Shown here piece by piece: positions 16,694 through 24,405 of a stretch of DNA of 33,718 nt. The stretch is from Candidatus Methanoxibalbensis ujae (GTDB taxonomy: Archaea; Halobacteriota; Syntropharchaeia; Alkanophagales; Methanospirareceae), in the NCBI GenBank assembly GCA_026134085.1, contig JAOQIN010000018.1, positions 1 to 33,718 on the forward strand, in the 5' to 3' direction. The notes beneath the pieces were generated by a model. The model was given only the letters and a program-made list of their open reading frames with translations, was not told the origin of the DNA and did not search any database. The translations under genes and the position numbers were made by a program. Numbering within the stretch: position 1 is the stretch's first letter; every line of letters starts with the position of its first letter.

Positions 16694-17620
16694 TCACAAA
16701 ACCCTGAGTACTTTCTCCTTTTCCGACTTCCATCTGTTTGAAAGCTCTTCACAACATTGAATCAGGTGATCTGCATAGCCTATCAAGTATCGCCCTTTAA
16801 GACGAACACCACGATCTCGTGCCAGACGAGCATATTTCTTTGCCGTGTGCAGAACCGATTCCAGAGCATCAGTGAACAGAAAAGCCCTGAGGACGAAATC
16901 CTCAGGCGGCGGTGTGGAATCAGACCATCCAGCGCGGAGAATAACTTTGGTGAGCAAATATCCATAGTGTTGAGCTTGCAAGTCATCACGCCAGTCCTGC
17001 AACTGGTCTATCAAATCAAAGACGACCTGAGTGTAGTCAACGAACTGAGCGAGTGGCTCGACTGCTTCCTCATGTCCCGCTAAAAGAGCTACTGGTATCG
17101 CAGATAATTTGGACACGGCTGCTTTGCGAGCAATTAACAGGAGGTCCTCCTCGCGGTAGTCACGCAATTTGCCCCAGTGAGAGGATTCTTCCCATGAAAT
17201 GCTTTGCGTCCATTCTGTAATGTATTGCTCCAGATAGTTCCAGAAAGGAGAATCCGCGGGAAAGAGCTCCTGATACTGCCTCATCATCTCCGTAAACAGA
17301 ACAATGCCAAACGGCGAAAGTTTTTTCCAATCTCCGCTGCTTTCATCCATTATCCTGTCCTGAAGAAAGACGTAATATGATGCGAGGCATCCGGGCAGGG
17401 CAACAGAACGAATCACATCCCTGGGAAGATCATAAATATCCCCCACCCAAAAAGGAAGAACCACGGTGTAGGGACAGGGATGCCAGGGCAGGCGATGAAA
17501 AAATTCTTTCCCCAGATCACTGAGTGGCGAAGGAAGATTTTGTGCATATTCACGGAATTTTGCTCCCAGCCAGTCGCTGTCTTCCTTAAAATCTGAGTAG
17601 CCGATAAATTCAGCAACCAT
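16694..17620 (-). CDS. Class I isoprenoid-synthase-fold protein, last gene of the RiPP cluster
   Basis: 308 aa. The ATG at 17620 is chosen because GGGAGG lies 6 bases ahead; it overlaps the flavoprotein stop by 11 bases, implying coupling. The protein is all-helical with two aspartate-rich segments: LQDRIMDE at about residues 86-93 and FDLIDQLQDWRDD at about 201-213. These sit where class I terpenoid/prenyl-diphosphate synthases bind diphosphate through Mg2+. The motifs are not the canonical DDxxD of long-chain synthases and look more like terpene cyclase/squalene-synthase-type relatives. It may transfer or cyclise a prenyl chain. Its place after the precursor peptide suggests the acceptor could be the peptide, perhaps Cys67, but a free terpene product is equally possible. 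Confidence 0.65.
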   Translation of the reverse strand: MVAEFIGYSDFKEDSDWLGAKFREYAQNLPSPLSDLGKEFFHRLPWHPCPYTVVLPFWVGDIYDLPRDVIRSVALPGCLASYYVFLQDRIMDESSGDWKKLSPFGIVLFTEMMRQYQELFPADSPFWNYLEQYITEWTQSISWEESSHWGKLRDYREEDLLLIARKAAVSKLSAIPVALLAGHEEAVEPLAQFVDYTQVVFDLIDQLQDWRDDLQAQHYGYLLTKVILRAGWSDSTPPPEDFVLRAFLFTDALESVLHTAKKYARLARDRGVRLKGRYLIGYADHLIQCCEELSNRWKSEKEKVLRVL

Positions 17621-18659
17621 TTTGCCTCCCTCTAAGTAAATCAAAATAAACGCGTGGGAAGTGAGAATAAAAAGAAAGGAGTGTGCGGGAGCTGTTAAAC
17701 ATGGGCATTATCTCACTATCCACCGCATCCTGGTAGGGTTTTAGATCTATCTCTCCCTCTTTGAGACACTTCTCCACTACGGGTGCGGCAAGCTGAGCGC
17801 TTTTCATCGCATAATAAATCCCCTCTCCCCACATGGGGTCTGTTAGCCCTGCGCTGTCCCCCAGGAGAAGAATCCTTCCGCGCTGGATAGGCTCCTCGGG
17901 ATTGCGAGAGGGCAGTAGATGCGACTTAAATCTTTCTACGCTTGCGCTCTCCAGTCCAAGGGAAGATAAAAGCTTCATAACATACGGCTTTAACTCCCTT
18001 ACAAATTGCATATGAGTTCCGGCACCTACGGAAAGGTATTCTTTCCTTGGAAAGACCCAGCCATACCCCCCGGTCACCACACCGAAGTCAATTTTGATTG
18101 TCGAATCCAAATTTTCCTTATTTCGTGGAGCTTTAACATTTGCGGACATCGCAATCCTTGTCTCTACCCCTCTCATCAAGCCTGCGGATCTCGCGGTAAT
18201 TCCGTATGCGCCATCGGCTCCGATAATTATTGGTGCGGTAAAAGTATGATTTGCTGTGAAGATTTTCACCTCATTTGATAAAATTTCCAATTTCTTGACT
18301 TCTTCCCCATCAACAATGGAAGCTCCTGCCTCCTCTGCCTTCATCGCAAGAAAATAATCAAATCTATCCCGTCTTACGGTATAGCCCACTGGCGTCTGAC
18401 CATGCACGGTGAACTCTTCGCCGAGCTCAAAACTAAATGTGATATTATAAATGACCTGTTCCACCAGTGGGCTTATGTCAAAATTGATAATTTCAGTCGC
18501 CTTTGTTGACACCAGCCCGGCACAGGTTTTATCACGAGGAAGCTTCTCCTTATCAATAATCAGGACATCCAAACCTCTCTGCGCCAGCTCACAGCCTGCT
18601 GTTGCACCGGCAGGACCAGCTCCAATCACAATAACATCATACGAACTTCTGGTAGCCAT
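17610..18659 (-). CDS. Geranylgeranyl-reductase-family FAD oxidoreductase
   Basis: 349 aa with the complete set for this family. The dinucleotide-binding motif VIGAGPAGATAGCELAQRG is at the N-terminus, followed by KLPRDKTCAGLVS, an RRDRFDYFL segment, GADGAYGITAR and the FAD-closing motif LLLGDSAGLTDPMWGEGI. Family members reduce isoprenoid double bonds of archaeal lipids, menaquinone or chlorophyll side chains; related enzymes act on other alkenes or as halogenases/dehydrogenases. It sits between a RiPP precursor and an isoprenoid-fold protein, so reduction of a prenyl group attached to or destined for the peptide is a reasonable inference. SD GGAAAGGAAAA precedes the ATG at 18659. Confidence 0.85.
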   Translation of the reverse strand: MATRSSYDVIVIGAGPAGATAGCELAQRGLDVLIIDKEKLPRDKTCAGLVSTKATEIINFDISPLVEQVIYNITFSFELGEEFTVHGQTPVGYTVRRDRFDYFLAMKAEEAGASIVDGEEVKKLEILSNEVKIFTANHTFTAPIIIGADGAYGITARSAGLMRGVETRIAMSANVKAPRNKENLDSTIKIDFGVVTGGYGWVFPRKEYLSVGAGTHMQFVRELKPYVMKLLSSLGLESASVERFKSHLLPSRNPEEPIQRGRILLLGDSAGLTDPMWGEGIYYAMKSAQLAAPVVEKCLKEGEIDLKPYQDAVDSEIMPMFNSSRTLLSFYSHFPRVYFDLLRGRQNGC

Positions 18660-18681
18660 TTTTCCTTTCCAAACACAAAAG

Positions 18682-18713
18682 TGGAGGGGGAAAAAATTAA
18701 CCCCCCAACTCCA
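18682..18713 (-). promoter_or_regulatory. GC-rich hairpin between precursor gene and downstream enzymes
   Basis: In the minus-strand transcript TGGAGTTGGGGGG and CCCCCTCCA flank a TTAATTTTT loop, giving a nine-pair stem with a small bulge. It lies 40-70 bases past the precursor stop and just before the flavoprotein SD. Such a hairpin could stop part of the transcripts or protect the upstream message, yielding more precursor than enzyme. Confidence 0.5.
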
Positions 18714-18751
18714 GCTTCTACTATTTCGGGCTGCTCAGGATGCACGCTTTT

Positions 18752-18973
18752 TTATACTCCGTAGCGAGCCACGCATGTTTTACTCGCCACTTTCTCAACC
18801 ACTTCACTCATGCTCGCGGTATCTATCGATTTGAGCACTTCCGCCTGGTCGGGAGTCAGGTCAATACCCTCCTTCTTCGCAGCTGCCACGGGGTCTTCAA
18901 TGAACTCCTTTCTGAAAGCCTCGTCAGATAGCACCTTGCCCACAAGCCTGTTCAACTCCTCTTTTGTTGCCAT
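18752..18973 (-). CDS. RiPP precursor peptide with NHLP/Os1348-type leader
   Basis: 73 aa. Residues 7-51 carry the leader pattern of the NHLP/nif11-related clan: LVGKVLSDEAFRKEFIEDP, then AAAKKEGIDLTPDQAEVLKS. In this clan an F-R-x-x-(F/L)-x-x-(D/N)-P helix precedes a 'dLT-eq-evL' turn. Residues 52-62 are a linker. The C-terminal segment, SKTCVARYGV, holds the only cysteine (Cys67), the only tyrosine (Tyr71) followed by glycine, and an arginine. There is no GG or obvious protease site. The radical-SAM gene ends 109 bases upstream and the flavoprotein begins 92 bases downstream, same strand. Its own TATA box sits about 35 bases before the ATG with almost no leader and no SD. It is probably the substrate of the surrounding enzymes. 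Confidence 0.75.
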   Translation of the reverse strand: MATKEELNRLVGKVLSDEAFRKEFIEDPVAAAKKEGIDLTPDQAEVLKSIDTASMSEVVEKVASKTCVARYGV

Positions 18974-19001
18974 TTTTATCGTCAGTTTGTTACCATACTG
19001 C

Positions 19002-19040
19002 CGTATTTAAAATCTCCAACCGATTTTAAAAATTTTTAAA
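19002..19040 (-). promoter_or_regulatory. Promoter of the RiPP precursor
   Basis: Minus strand: TTTTTAAAATCGGTTGGAGA followed by TTTTAAATACGG, the latter being the TATA box. The block matches the 11566-11600 promoter with the same spacing. Beyond it lies an almost pure A/T stretch (19021-19062) that may act as an upstream element or as terminator for the radical-SAM gene. Confidence 0.5.
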
Positions 19041-19082
19041 TTTTTTTAAAAAATTTATTAATTTCTCGCATCCTCGCACGGT

Positions 19083-20486
19083 TCACTTTTCCCGAGCAGC
19101 TCCTTTCCAGAAAGCATTGACTTCAGTCTGAGGAAGAAGCAGCAAAAAAACTCCCGGATTACGCCTACGCAGCTCAGCATAGAGCCAGATGGAAAGCTCG
19201 ATGATGTGCCTGTTGAGCTCGCACTCGAAGTGGTTGGGTTGCCAGGGGTCGCCGTTTGTCTCGATTGCCATCGAAATACAACCCCCTGCGCATAGATAAC
19301 GAGCCCAGCAATTCCGACAGGCAGGAATGCGGTCAACATCGCCCAGCCTTTCTCTCCAATAGCTCAGCTTCCGCCAGTCCACTCCCCTCCATACATCGCC
19401 AACTTCACAGCTTTCCCTCCCCGCCAAATCCGCACAGGGATACAGTTTACCGTCAGCCGACACACCCAGCATGTTTACAGCAGCACCGCAAAAATGTGAG
19501 CGCCGGTGCCCCGCGCAAAGCGTTAGCATATAGCGCAAAAAAGGACCTCTGGCGGAGATGTCATCTCGCAGAGCTTCTTCAAGAAATAACTGCGCTAACT
19601 GCGTATATGATCTCTTAAGGCGCTCGTAATCGCTGTCTGCGAGCCCGAATTCAGCTTCAACTCCTCCCGCGTGGTTCACTCTGACATAGCCAGCACCCCA
19701 CTGCCTCAGGTGTTTGAATGAAGCCACAAGATCAGGCGTCTGAGGGGTAAGAGTGGCCCGTAATTCCACCTTCTCTCCATAGTCTTCGAGCAGTTTGGGG
19801 AGCCAACGACTTATCACCCCGTAGGAGCCTCTGCCATCGGGGAATACTCTCATCCTGTCGTGCGTTTCCCTGTCGCCATCCAGGCTGATCTGGACTTCGA
19901 TCTGGTTCTCCTTGATGAAGGAGATAATATCGTCGTTGAATAGCGTACCGTTGGTGGCTATCAAGAACTTTGCCTTCTTCCGCTTGCGTTCTGCTTCAAC
20001 TTGAGCATATTCCACTGCTGATTTTATCGTTTTGAAGTTCAGTAACGGTTCGCCACCTGTGAAGATGAGGGAAATTGTCTCGCTCTCGCGTGACTCACGG
20101 AGGAGAAGATCAACAGCCGCTTCCGCAACCTCCGGCGACATTTTTCCTCGCTTTCCACCGGATGTATAGCCCTTTTCAAGAAAACAATATCTGCATCGCA
20201 GATTACAGTCCTGCGCGATGTTGAGCTCAAGGGTGTCAATTTCAGGTGAAACATCTTTTTTATCTCTTTTCACAGGTGGCGGTTGTTCCCGCCCGAGCAA
20301 CCCTTTTTCCTCCAAACTGCTGATTGTCTGAACGAACTGCCGGTTCAGTTTCATCATTGCTATTTCCCTGTCGGGCAGCGCAAGTATTTCCGCTTCAAGA
20401 GGTGAGAGGTTAAAGACGCGCATTCTACGAACATCAAGGGCATACCAGCCCCCACGATAAAAACAATGGACTTCCGCCTTAAGCAT
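19083..20486 (-). CDS. Radical SAM/SPASM peptide maturase with N-terminal PqqD-like domain
   Basis: 467 aa from ATG 20486, five bases after the protease stop; a longer frame exists but would overlap that gene by 50 bases. Residues about 1-65 (VHCFYRGGWYALDVRRMRVF ... LSPLEAEIL ... SSLEEKGLL) look like a PqqD/RRE winged helix that grips a leader peptide. The radical-SAM core has CNLRCRYC (Cys94, 98, 101) and GGEPLLN. The SPASM region begins CGAAVNMLGVSADGKLYPC and continues with CRNCWARYLCAGGC and a late CELN, enough cysteines for two auxiliary [4Fe-4S] clusters. Relatives form thioether, C-C or beta-amino-acid modifications on ribosomal peptides; anSME enzymes are also related. The neighbouring precursor makes peptide maturation the likely role. 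Confidence 0.85.
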   Translation of the reverse strand: MLKAEVHCFYRGGWYALDVRRMRVFNLSPLEAEILALPDREIAMMKLNRQFVQTISSLEEKGLLGREQPPPVKRDKKDVSPEIDTLELNIAQDCNLRCRYCFLEKGYTSGGKRGKMSPEVAEAAVDLLLRESRESETISLIFTGGEPLLNFKTIKSAVEYAQVEAERKRKKAKFLIATNGTLFNDDIISFIKENQIEVQISLDGDRETHDRMRVFPDGRGSYGVISRWLPKLLEDYGEKVELRATLTPQTPDLVASFKHLRQWGAGYVRVNHAGGVEAEFGLADSDYERLKRSYTQLAQLFLEEALRDDISARGPFLRYMLTLCAGHRRSHFCGAAVNMLGVSADGKLYPCADLAGRESCEVGDVWRGVDWRKLSYWRERLGDVDRIPACRNCWARYLCAGGCISMAIETNGDPWQPNHFECELNRHIIELSIWLYAELRRRNPGVFLLLLPQTEVNAFWKGAAREK

Positions 20487-20493
20487 CCGATTC

Positions 20494-21882
20494 TCAGCAC
20501 TGCTTCCGCTTTCTGATTGCATTCCAGGCATCTCGCACCCCACTCCAGATTTTCACACTCATCGAACCCACAAGAGGTATCAATATTATCAAACCGATGA
20601 GTGTCAAAATTACTTTACCCATCCAGTTGCTCCACAATAAATTGAACATCATCTGAAAGTTGCTGTGCCATAGCTCCACCAGTAACAAAATAGCCACTAC
20701 TGCCCAGATTGCCGCCATAATACCGAATGCAGTGAATATTTTCTCCTCGCGGTTGAACTTCTCTCTTCTGCTCAACTTCTGCCACAGGGGACCTTTAATG
20801 AACTCAAACGATTTAGCTCGCAAGCCTGGAATTTCCAGATAATTCACCAGTATGTAATATCCATCCCATTCAAGGAGAGGGTTCATGTTCATCAAGACGT
20901 TAAGCATGCCCAGGAAAGCAGCCTGGAAAAGGAGGGGTGCCATCGCAGACGAAGGGAAGAGGGCAATTAGAACAGCACATACAGAACCGATAATTAATCC
21001 CGCATAGGGTCCCGCCCAGGAAACAGCGATTCGCTGCTTCCGCGTTCCCAACCACATATCCGTCGTGTCAACGAACATGCATGGATTTCCCCAGTAAAGC
21101 ATGATGCCTCCGCTGATTATCTTCCTGCCGTAAAATTTGACTGTGAGCCCATGACCGTGTTCGTGAATGAAAGTGATTACCATGTTCAGCAAAATCAGGG
21201 TGAGAATCCCCAGACCGTATGAACCCGCGGTTTGAAAGAGGGGATAGTCACCTCCAATGAATTCCCAGATGAAAAGGGGAACACCAACCACCGAGAGGAT
21301 AATGAAAAGTATCATGGCAGGAGGGGAGAAGAAAAGCCAGCCTCCGTGACGATAAATCCAATCGAAGTATCTGTCGGCATCAATGCTGATCTGAGCTTGG
21401 GATACTTTTTTCCACATGCGTACCAGTTGAGACCTGAAGCTCTTAGCACCAAAGCGATTCCAGATGAGCCCATAGAGATCAGGCGTCTTTTCCTCCAGGA
21501 ATCCGTTGCTTTTGAGCTGAGTCAACAGACTGCTCAACTGTTCAAACGGCGGTGAGCCATATTTGTTGAGGTAGGCTATGGCAAGGTCAGTGATCGAATG
21601 CCTCCCATCCATCAGGTTCCAGAGGAAGAACCCGCGGGGATCCAGTTGGAGATAGGTATCAGTTTTGGTGTTATGGAGAATGAACCTTTCCTCACCGCGG
21701 AATTGCTGCTTTGAGATTTCTACGGTGCTCACACCTTTCGGCTTGAACTTGGAGAAATCCAGTCTCTCGCGCAGTGTTGTCCAGAGGTCCTGAGCAGGTT
21801 GCTGTGCTTGCGCTTCCTTCGCTCTTTTCTCCAACTTTGCCCATAAACCCTGCTGCGTCTTTTCTCTCTCTTCCTCTGACAT
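20494..21882 (-). CDS. PqqD-like/M50 membrane metalloprotease fusion
   Basis: 462 aa. The start at 21882 lies one base after the ATPase stop (TGAGATG). The N-terminal 45 residues are charged and helical. About 50-137 resemble a PqqD-like domain (FILHNTKTDTYLQLDPRGFF, LNKYGSPPFEQLSSLLTQLK). About 185-450 form a multi-pass membrane site-2-protease-like domain: zinc motif HEHGH at 240-244 within ITFIHEHGHGLTVKFYG, third ligand region NPLLEWDGYYIL (Asp340), and at least six hydrophobic helices. Such fusions occur in RiPP clusters, where they may cleave leaders or export products. The fused leader-binding domain suggests it recognises the same precursor as the radical-SAM enzyme. Confidence 0.8.
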   Translation of the reverse strand: MSEEEREKTQQGLWAKLEKRAKEAQAQQPAQDLWTTLRERLDFSKFKPKGVSTVEISKQQFRGEERFILHNTKTDTYLQLDPRGFFLWNLMDGRHSITDLAIAYLNKYGSPPFEQLSSLLTQLKSNGFLEEKTPDLYGLIWNRFGAKSFRSQLVRMWKKVSQAQISIDADRYFDWIYRHGGWLFFSPPAMILFIILSVVGVPLFIWEFIGGDYPLFQTAGSYGLGILTLILLNMVITFIHEHGHGLTVKFYGRKIISGGIMLYWGNPCMFVDTTDMWLGTRKQRIAVSWAGPYAGLIIGSVCAVLIALFPSSAMAPLLFQAAFLGMLNVLMNMNPLLEWDGYYILVNYLEIPGLRAKSFEFIKGPLWQKLSRREKFNREEKIFTAFGIMAAIWAVVAILLLVELWHSNFQMMFNLLWSNWMGKVILTLIGLIILIPLVGSMSVKIWSGVRDAWNAIRKRKQC

Positions 21883-21883
21883 C

Positions 21884-22648
21884 TCAGACGTTGAGAATCC
21901 TCTCTGCAATTTCTTCGATTCCCTGTGAGAAGGGATGCTCGCGATGGTTGAGATAAAAGATTTCCTTACTTCCGATCTCAATCAAATCATCGGACTGCGG
22001 AAGAACGCCTGCAACGTCACATTTGTACACATTTTCTATATCGTGCTTCACCTTTTCAAAATCGTATGTCTGGAGCACTTTATTCATGACCAGAAACAGA
22101 TTTGGCACTTCCAAACGCCTGCAAACTTCTAATGTAACGCTTGTCCCCTGGTAGTCCTGATTGTCAGGTCTCAGAATGATCAGCGAGATATCAGCTATTG
22201 CGAGCGATAGCAGGGTCTCCTCTCCGATGCCCGGATGCGTGTCTATAAACAAAAAGTCCAGATTCAGCGCGCGGATTGCTTCTGTAAACCCGTCGTTCAG
22301 CAGCGAAACCTCATACCCCTCCTTTAATATCCTCGCTATCTCGCCCATCTTCATGCTTGAGGGAATAAGATACACTTTTCCCCCTGCCTCTTCAACGCCA
22401 GCCAGGTTCTTTGTGACGTCCTTCGCCGCCTCTTCTATCCCGCACTTTCCCCACAGGTAATCGTTTAACGTCTTTCCCATGCTCTCTGGCTCAAACCCAA
22501 ACAACACATGTATTCCAGGCGATTGAATATCTGTATCAACAATGCCCACGCGCTTGCCTTTGCAGGCGATGCACGTGGCTATGTTTGCTACTATATTTGA
22601 TTTTCCTGTTCCACCTCTAAAAGAATGTACTGCTACTATTTTTCCCAT
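21884..22648 (-). CDS. MinD/ParA-family ATPase heading the RiPP operon
   Basis: 254 aa. A deviant Walker A, FRGGTGKSNIVANIA, carries the signature early lysine position occupied by arginine-glycine-glycine and the conserved GTGKS. Switch I is VDTDIQSPGIHVLFG and Walker B is LDFLFIDTHPGIGEETL. A final MNKV motif specifies nucleotide. Members form ATP-dependent dimers that place or assemble membrane-bound complexes. The stop is one base before the start of the M50 protease gene, so the two are translated together; it could position the protease/modification complex at the membrane. TATA-like GTTTAAAAAATAC and SD GGAGAGAG lie upstream. Confidence 0.85.
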   Translation of the reverse strand: MGKIVAVHSFRGGTGKSNIVANIATCIACKGKRVGIVDTDIQSPGIHVLFGFEPESMGKTLNDYLWGKCGIEEAAKDVTKNLAGVEEAGGKVYLIPSSMKMGEIARILKEGYEVSLLNDGFTEAIRALNLDFLFIDTHPGIGEETLLSLAIADISLIILRPDNQDYQGTSVTLEVCRRLEVPNLFLVMNKVLQTYDFEKVKHDIENVYKCDVAGVLPQSDDLIEIGSKEIFYLNHREHPFSQGIEEIAERILNV

Positions 22649-22675
22649 TTTTACTCTCTCCTCAATTTTGAGATG

Positions 22676-22688
22676 TATTTTTTAAACT
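22676..22688 (-). promoter_or_regulatory. TATA promoter of the MinD-M50-radical SAM operon
   Basis: Minus strand GGAAAGTTTAAAAAATACAT, about 35 bases before the ATG, resembling the GGA-x-TTTTAAAT box of the precursor promoter. Confidence 0.5.
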
Positions 22689-22950
22689 TTCCGTTGCTGC
22701 CAAGTTTTCTTGCGAAAGCGAGATGATACAGAAGGGGAGGCAGGAGGTATGTTTTCGGTTTCTTACAACTATATGAGTTGCTCATCTGCTATCTTCACTG
22801 TCATCTTATCTTTGCTGTGAAGTGTCGCGGGAAAGTATCGCAGGAAAGAAACTATAAAACAGCACGGAATCACCATAATAATCGCCATTGCACTTAAATG
22901 ACTGATCATACATCAACGGAAACAACCGCTTAAAAACGGCAAAATCCAAG

Positions 22951-23061
22951 ATGATGAATCAAAAGTTGAAAGATCGCATAAAGCAAGAAAAAAAAGACAA
23001 ACTATTGGAAGAAGCAAAAAGAAAAGTTTAGGAGACAATTGAAAATGAGATCAACAAATAG
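22951..23061 (+). pseudogene. Small charged helical ORF interrupted by TAG
   Basis: ATG 22951 opens a frame with KLKDRIKQEKKDKLLEEAKR that meets TAG at 23029. It then continues in frame with ETIENEINK to a second TAG at 23059. The composition is continuous across the first stop, which suggests a recent nonsense change or, less likely, stop readthrough. No SD. Family unknown; the helix resembles the tail of an antitoxin-like protein. Confidence 0.3.
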
Positions 23062-23062
23062 T

Positions 23063-23186
23063 CAGCCCGCCCTTAAGTGCCCTCGCGACTCTCCGCCCCT
23101 TTGATCAGGGCTATCTCCCTCGTCTAACAGGAGGTGGCTCGCCTGCGCTCGCCAAAATTTGCTCTTGCGGGCGAACTTCACATATT
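23063..23186 (-). repeat. Dispersed repeat, copy B
   Basis: The minus strand shares TATGTGAAGTT, GAGCAAATTTTGGCGAGCGC and GCGAGCCACCTCCTGTTAG with copy A at 729-845. The right part, GATAGCCCTGATCAAAGG, is diverged. One frame reads YVKFARKSKFWRAQASHLLL, the counterpart of copy A's frame. Confidence 0.55.
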
Positions 23187-23189
23187 CCC

Positions 23190-24281
23190 TGAACGATATA
23201 TCGGAGTGAGAGGCGTATAATATAAAGGTGCGAATCGAGGAATAAATTGTCATCATAGTTGCACTCATAAGTGTGTTTATCGCTATCTGAAACTGGAATG
23301 TGACTGTTTCGCTGTAATCATATCCCCGCTTCAACAGGCATCGCCGGCTCGTGTCTCATGCAGCAGATTGTTATTGAGAGGGTCAGTCACATCTTCTTTT
23401 TCAACATTGAATTGTCTGACGAGCTGAACGAGCACCTCACCCGCACATTCTGCATCAATCTCAATATCGCTGTTGACGGGCACCTCAATCATCCGAAGCG
23501 GTGAGCCATAGGCTTCCGCATACCGCTGACGAACGCTGAGAAGCTGCCCCGGCTCCTTCTGAATGTGAGCTGTCGCTGAGCAGCATTTCCGCCTTCGCAA
23601 CGCAAGCACCCTTCGCAAGCACATCACAGGCCACATCACAGGCTCTTCACGTGAGATATTTTGTCACTTGAGATAGCTGCCAGGGACTTCCACGAATGCA
23701 GAGCCATTCATCACTCGGAATTGCTCAATTGTTCTGCAGGCTCAACAATAACAATATGAAAAACCCCATTCCAGAGCCATTACTGGGAGCTTCTGAGCTT
23801 TCAGAAGTGTTGCCTACTATGCCCAATTATCTCGGAGAAGACATTGGAAGTCGCCAAGAGCTTGTTAATTCCATATCAACACTTACTTGAGGTTCAGTTT
23901 GATAAGAACAGTGATGTGCAGATAGAATTCTCATAGACAGGCTCAGCATCCCTTACAGGATTCTTGAGCAACTCTCGCTGATCCAACAGCCAATTCTGGA
24001 CTCTTCCATAGCAGAGATGCCCCAAACTCTCCATTCCCGGGCAAAGTGAACAACCTCCTGTCCGGATCCACGGCTGTCCAAACTTGTGCTGTTTCTTTTT
24101 ACCGGGTAAGACTTACTCACACGGTCTCTGGCACAAACAGCAAAGTTTGCAGATTAAACCTCTGGCTCGGGTAAACAAGGTGGTGCAGACGCTGATAAGC
24201 ATCTCTAAATGACTGTATAAATTTGCGGTCATCTTAAGCCTGCACTAAGCTTGCACACCACCGTCTTGGCAATCAAAATTC
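23190..24281. other. Long intergenic stretch, mostly decayed DNA
   Basis: Frames of up to about 100 codons exist on the minus strand (for example 23331-23639, containing ECAGEVLVQLVRQFNVEKED), but none has an SD or a recognised family. A 12-bp duplication, CACATCACAGGC, lies at 23620-23643. The rest looks like degenerate former coding sequence. Confidence 0.5.
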
Positions 24282-24293
24282 ATATATATTTAA
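24282..24293 (+). promoter_or_regulatory. TATA promoter of the Fe-S domain gene
   Basis: CATATATATTTAATC lies about 115 bases before the ATG at 24406, leaving a long leader. Confidence 0.45.
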
Positions 24294-24303
24294 TCTAAAT
24301 AAA

Positions 24304-24327
24304 GGGGAGGTGAGAAAAACCCGCCCC
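24304..24327 (+). promoter_or_regulatory. Leader hairpin
   Basis: GGGGAGG and CCGCCCC can pair across a TGAGAAAAAC loop with one A-G mismatch. The left arm contains an SD-like GGGGAGGTGAG with no good ORF behind it. A possible control element in the leader of the following gene. Confidence 0.3.
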
Positions 24328-24405
24328 AACAGAAGGCCAGCGGTTTATCAAAGATTCTATATTCTATTAAATAAAACAATAATAAAAATATGAGAAGGTG
24401 ATGAT

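Noticed and set aside
23331-23639. 102-codon minus-strand ORF containing a plausible helical segment
   Set aside because: No SD, no family match, no start context; kept only as decayed intergenic DNA.
24309-24392. GTG upstream ORF of about 27 codons in the leader of the Fe-S gene
   Set aside because: The SD-like GGGGAG touches the GTG, leaving no spacing, and the product is very basic with no sign of conservation; a leader hairpin explains the GC-rich part as well.
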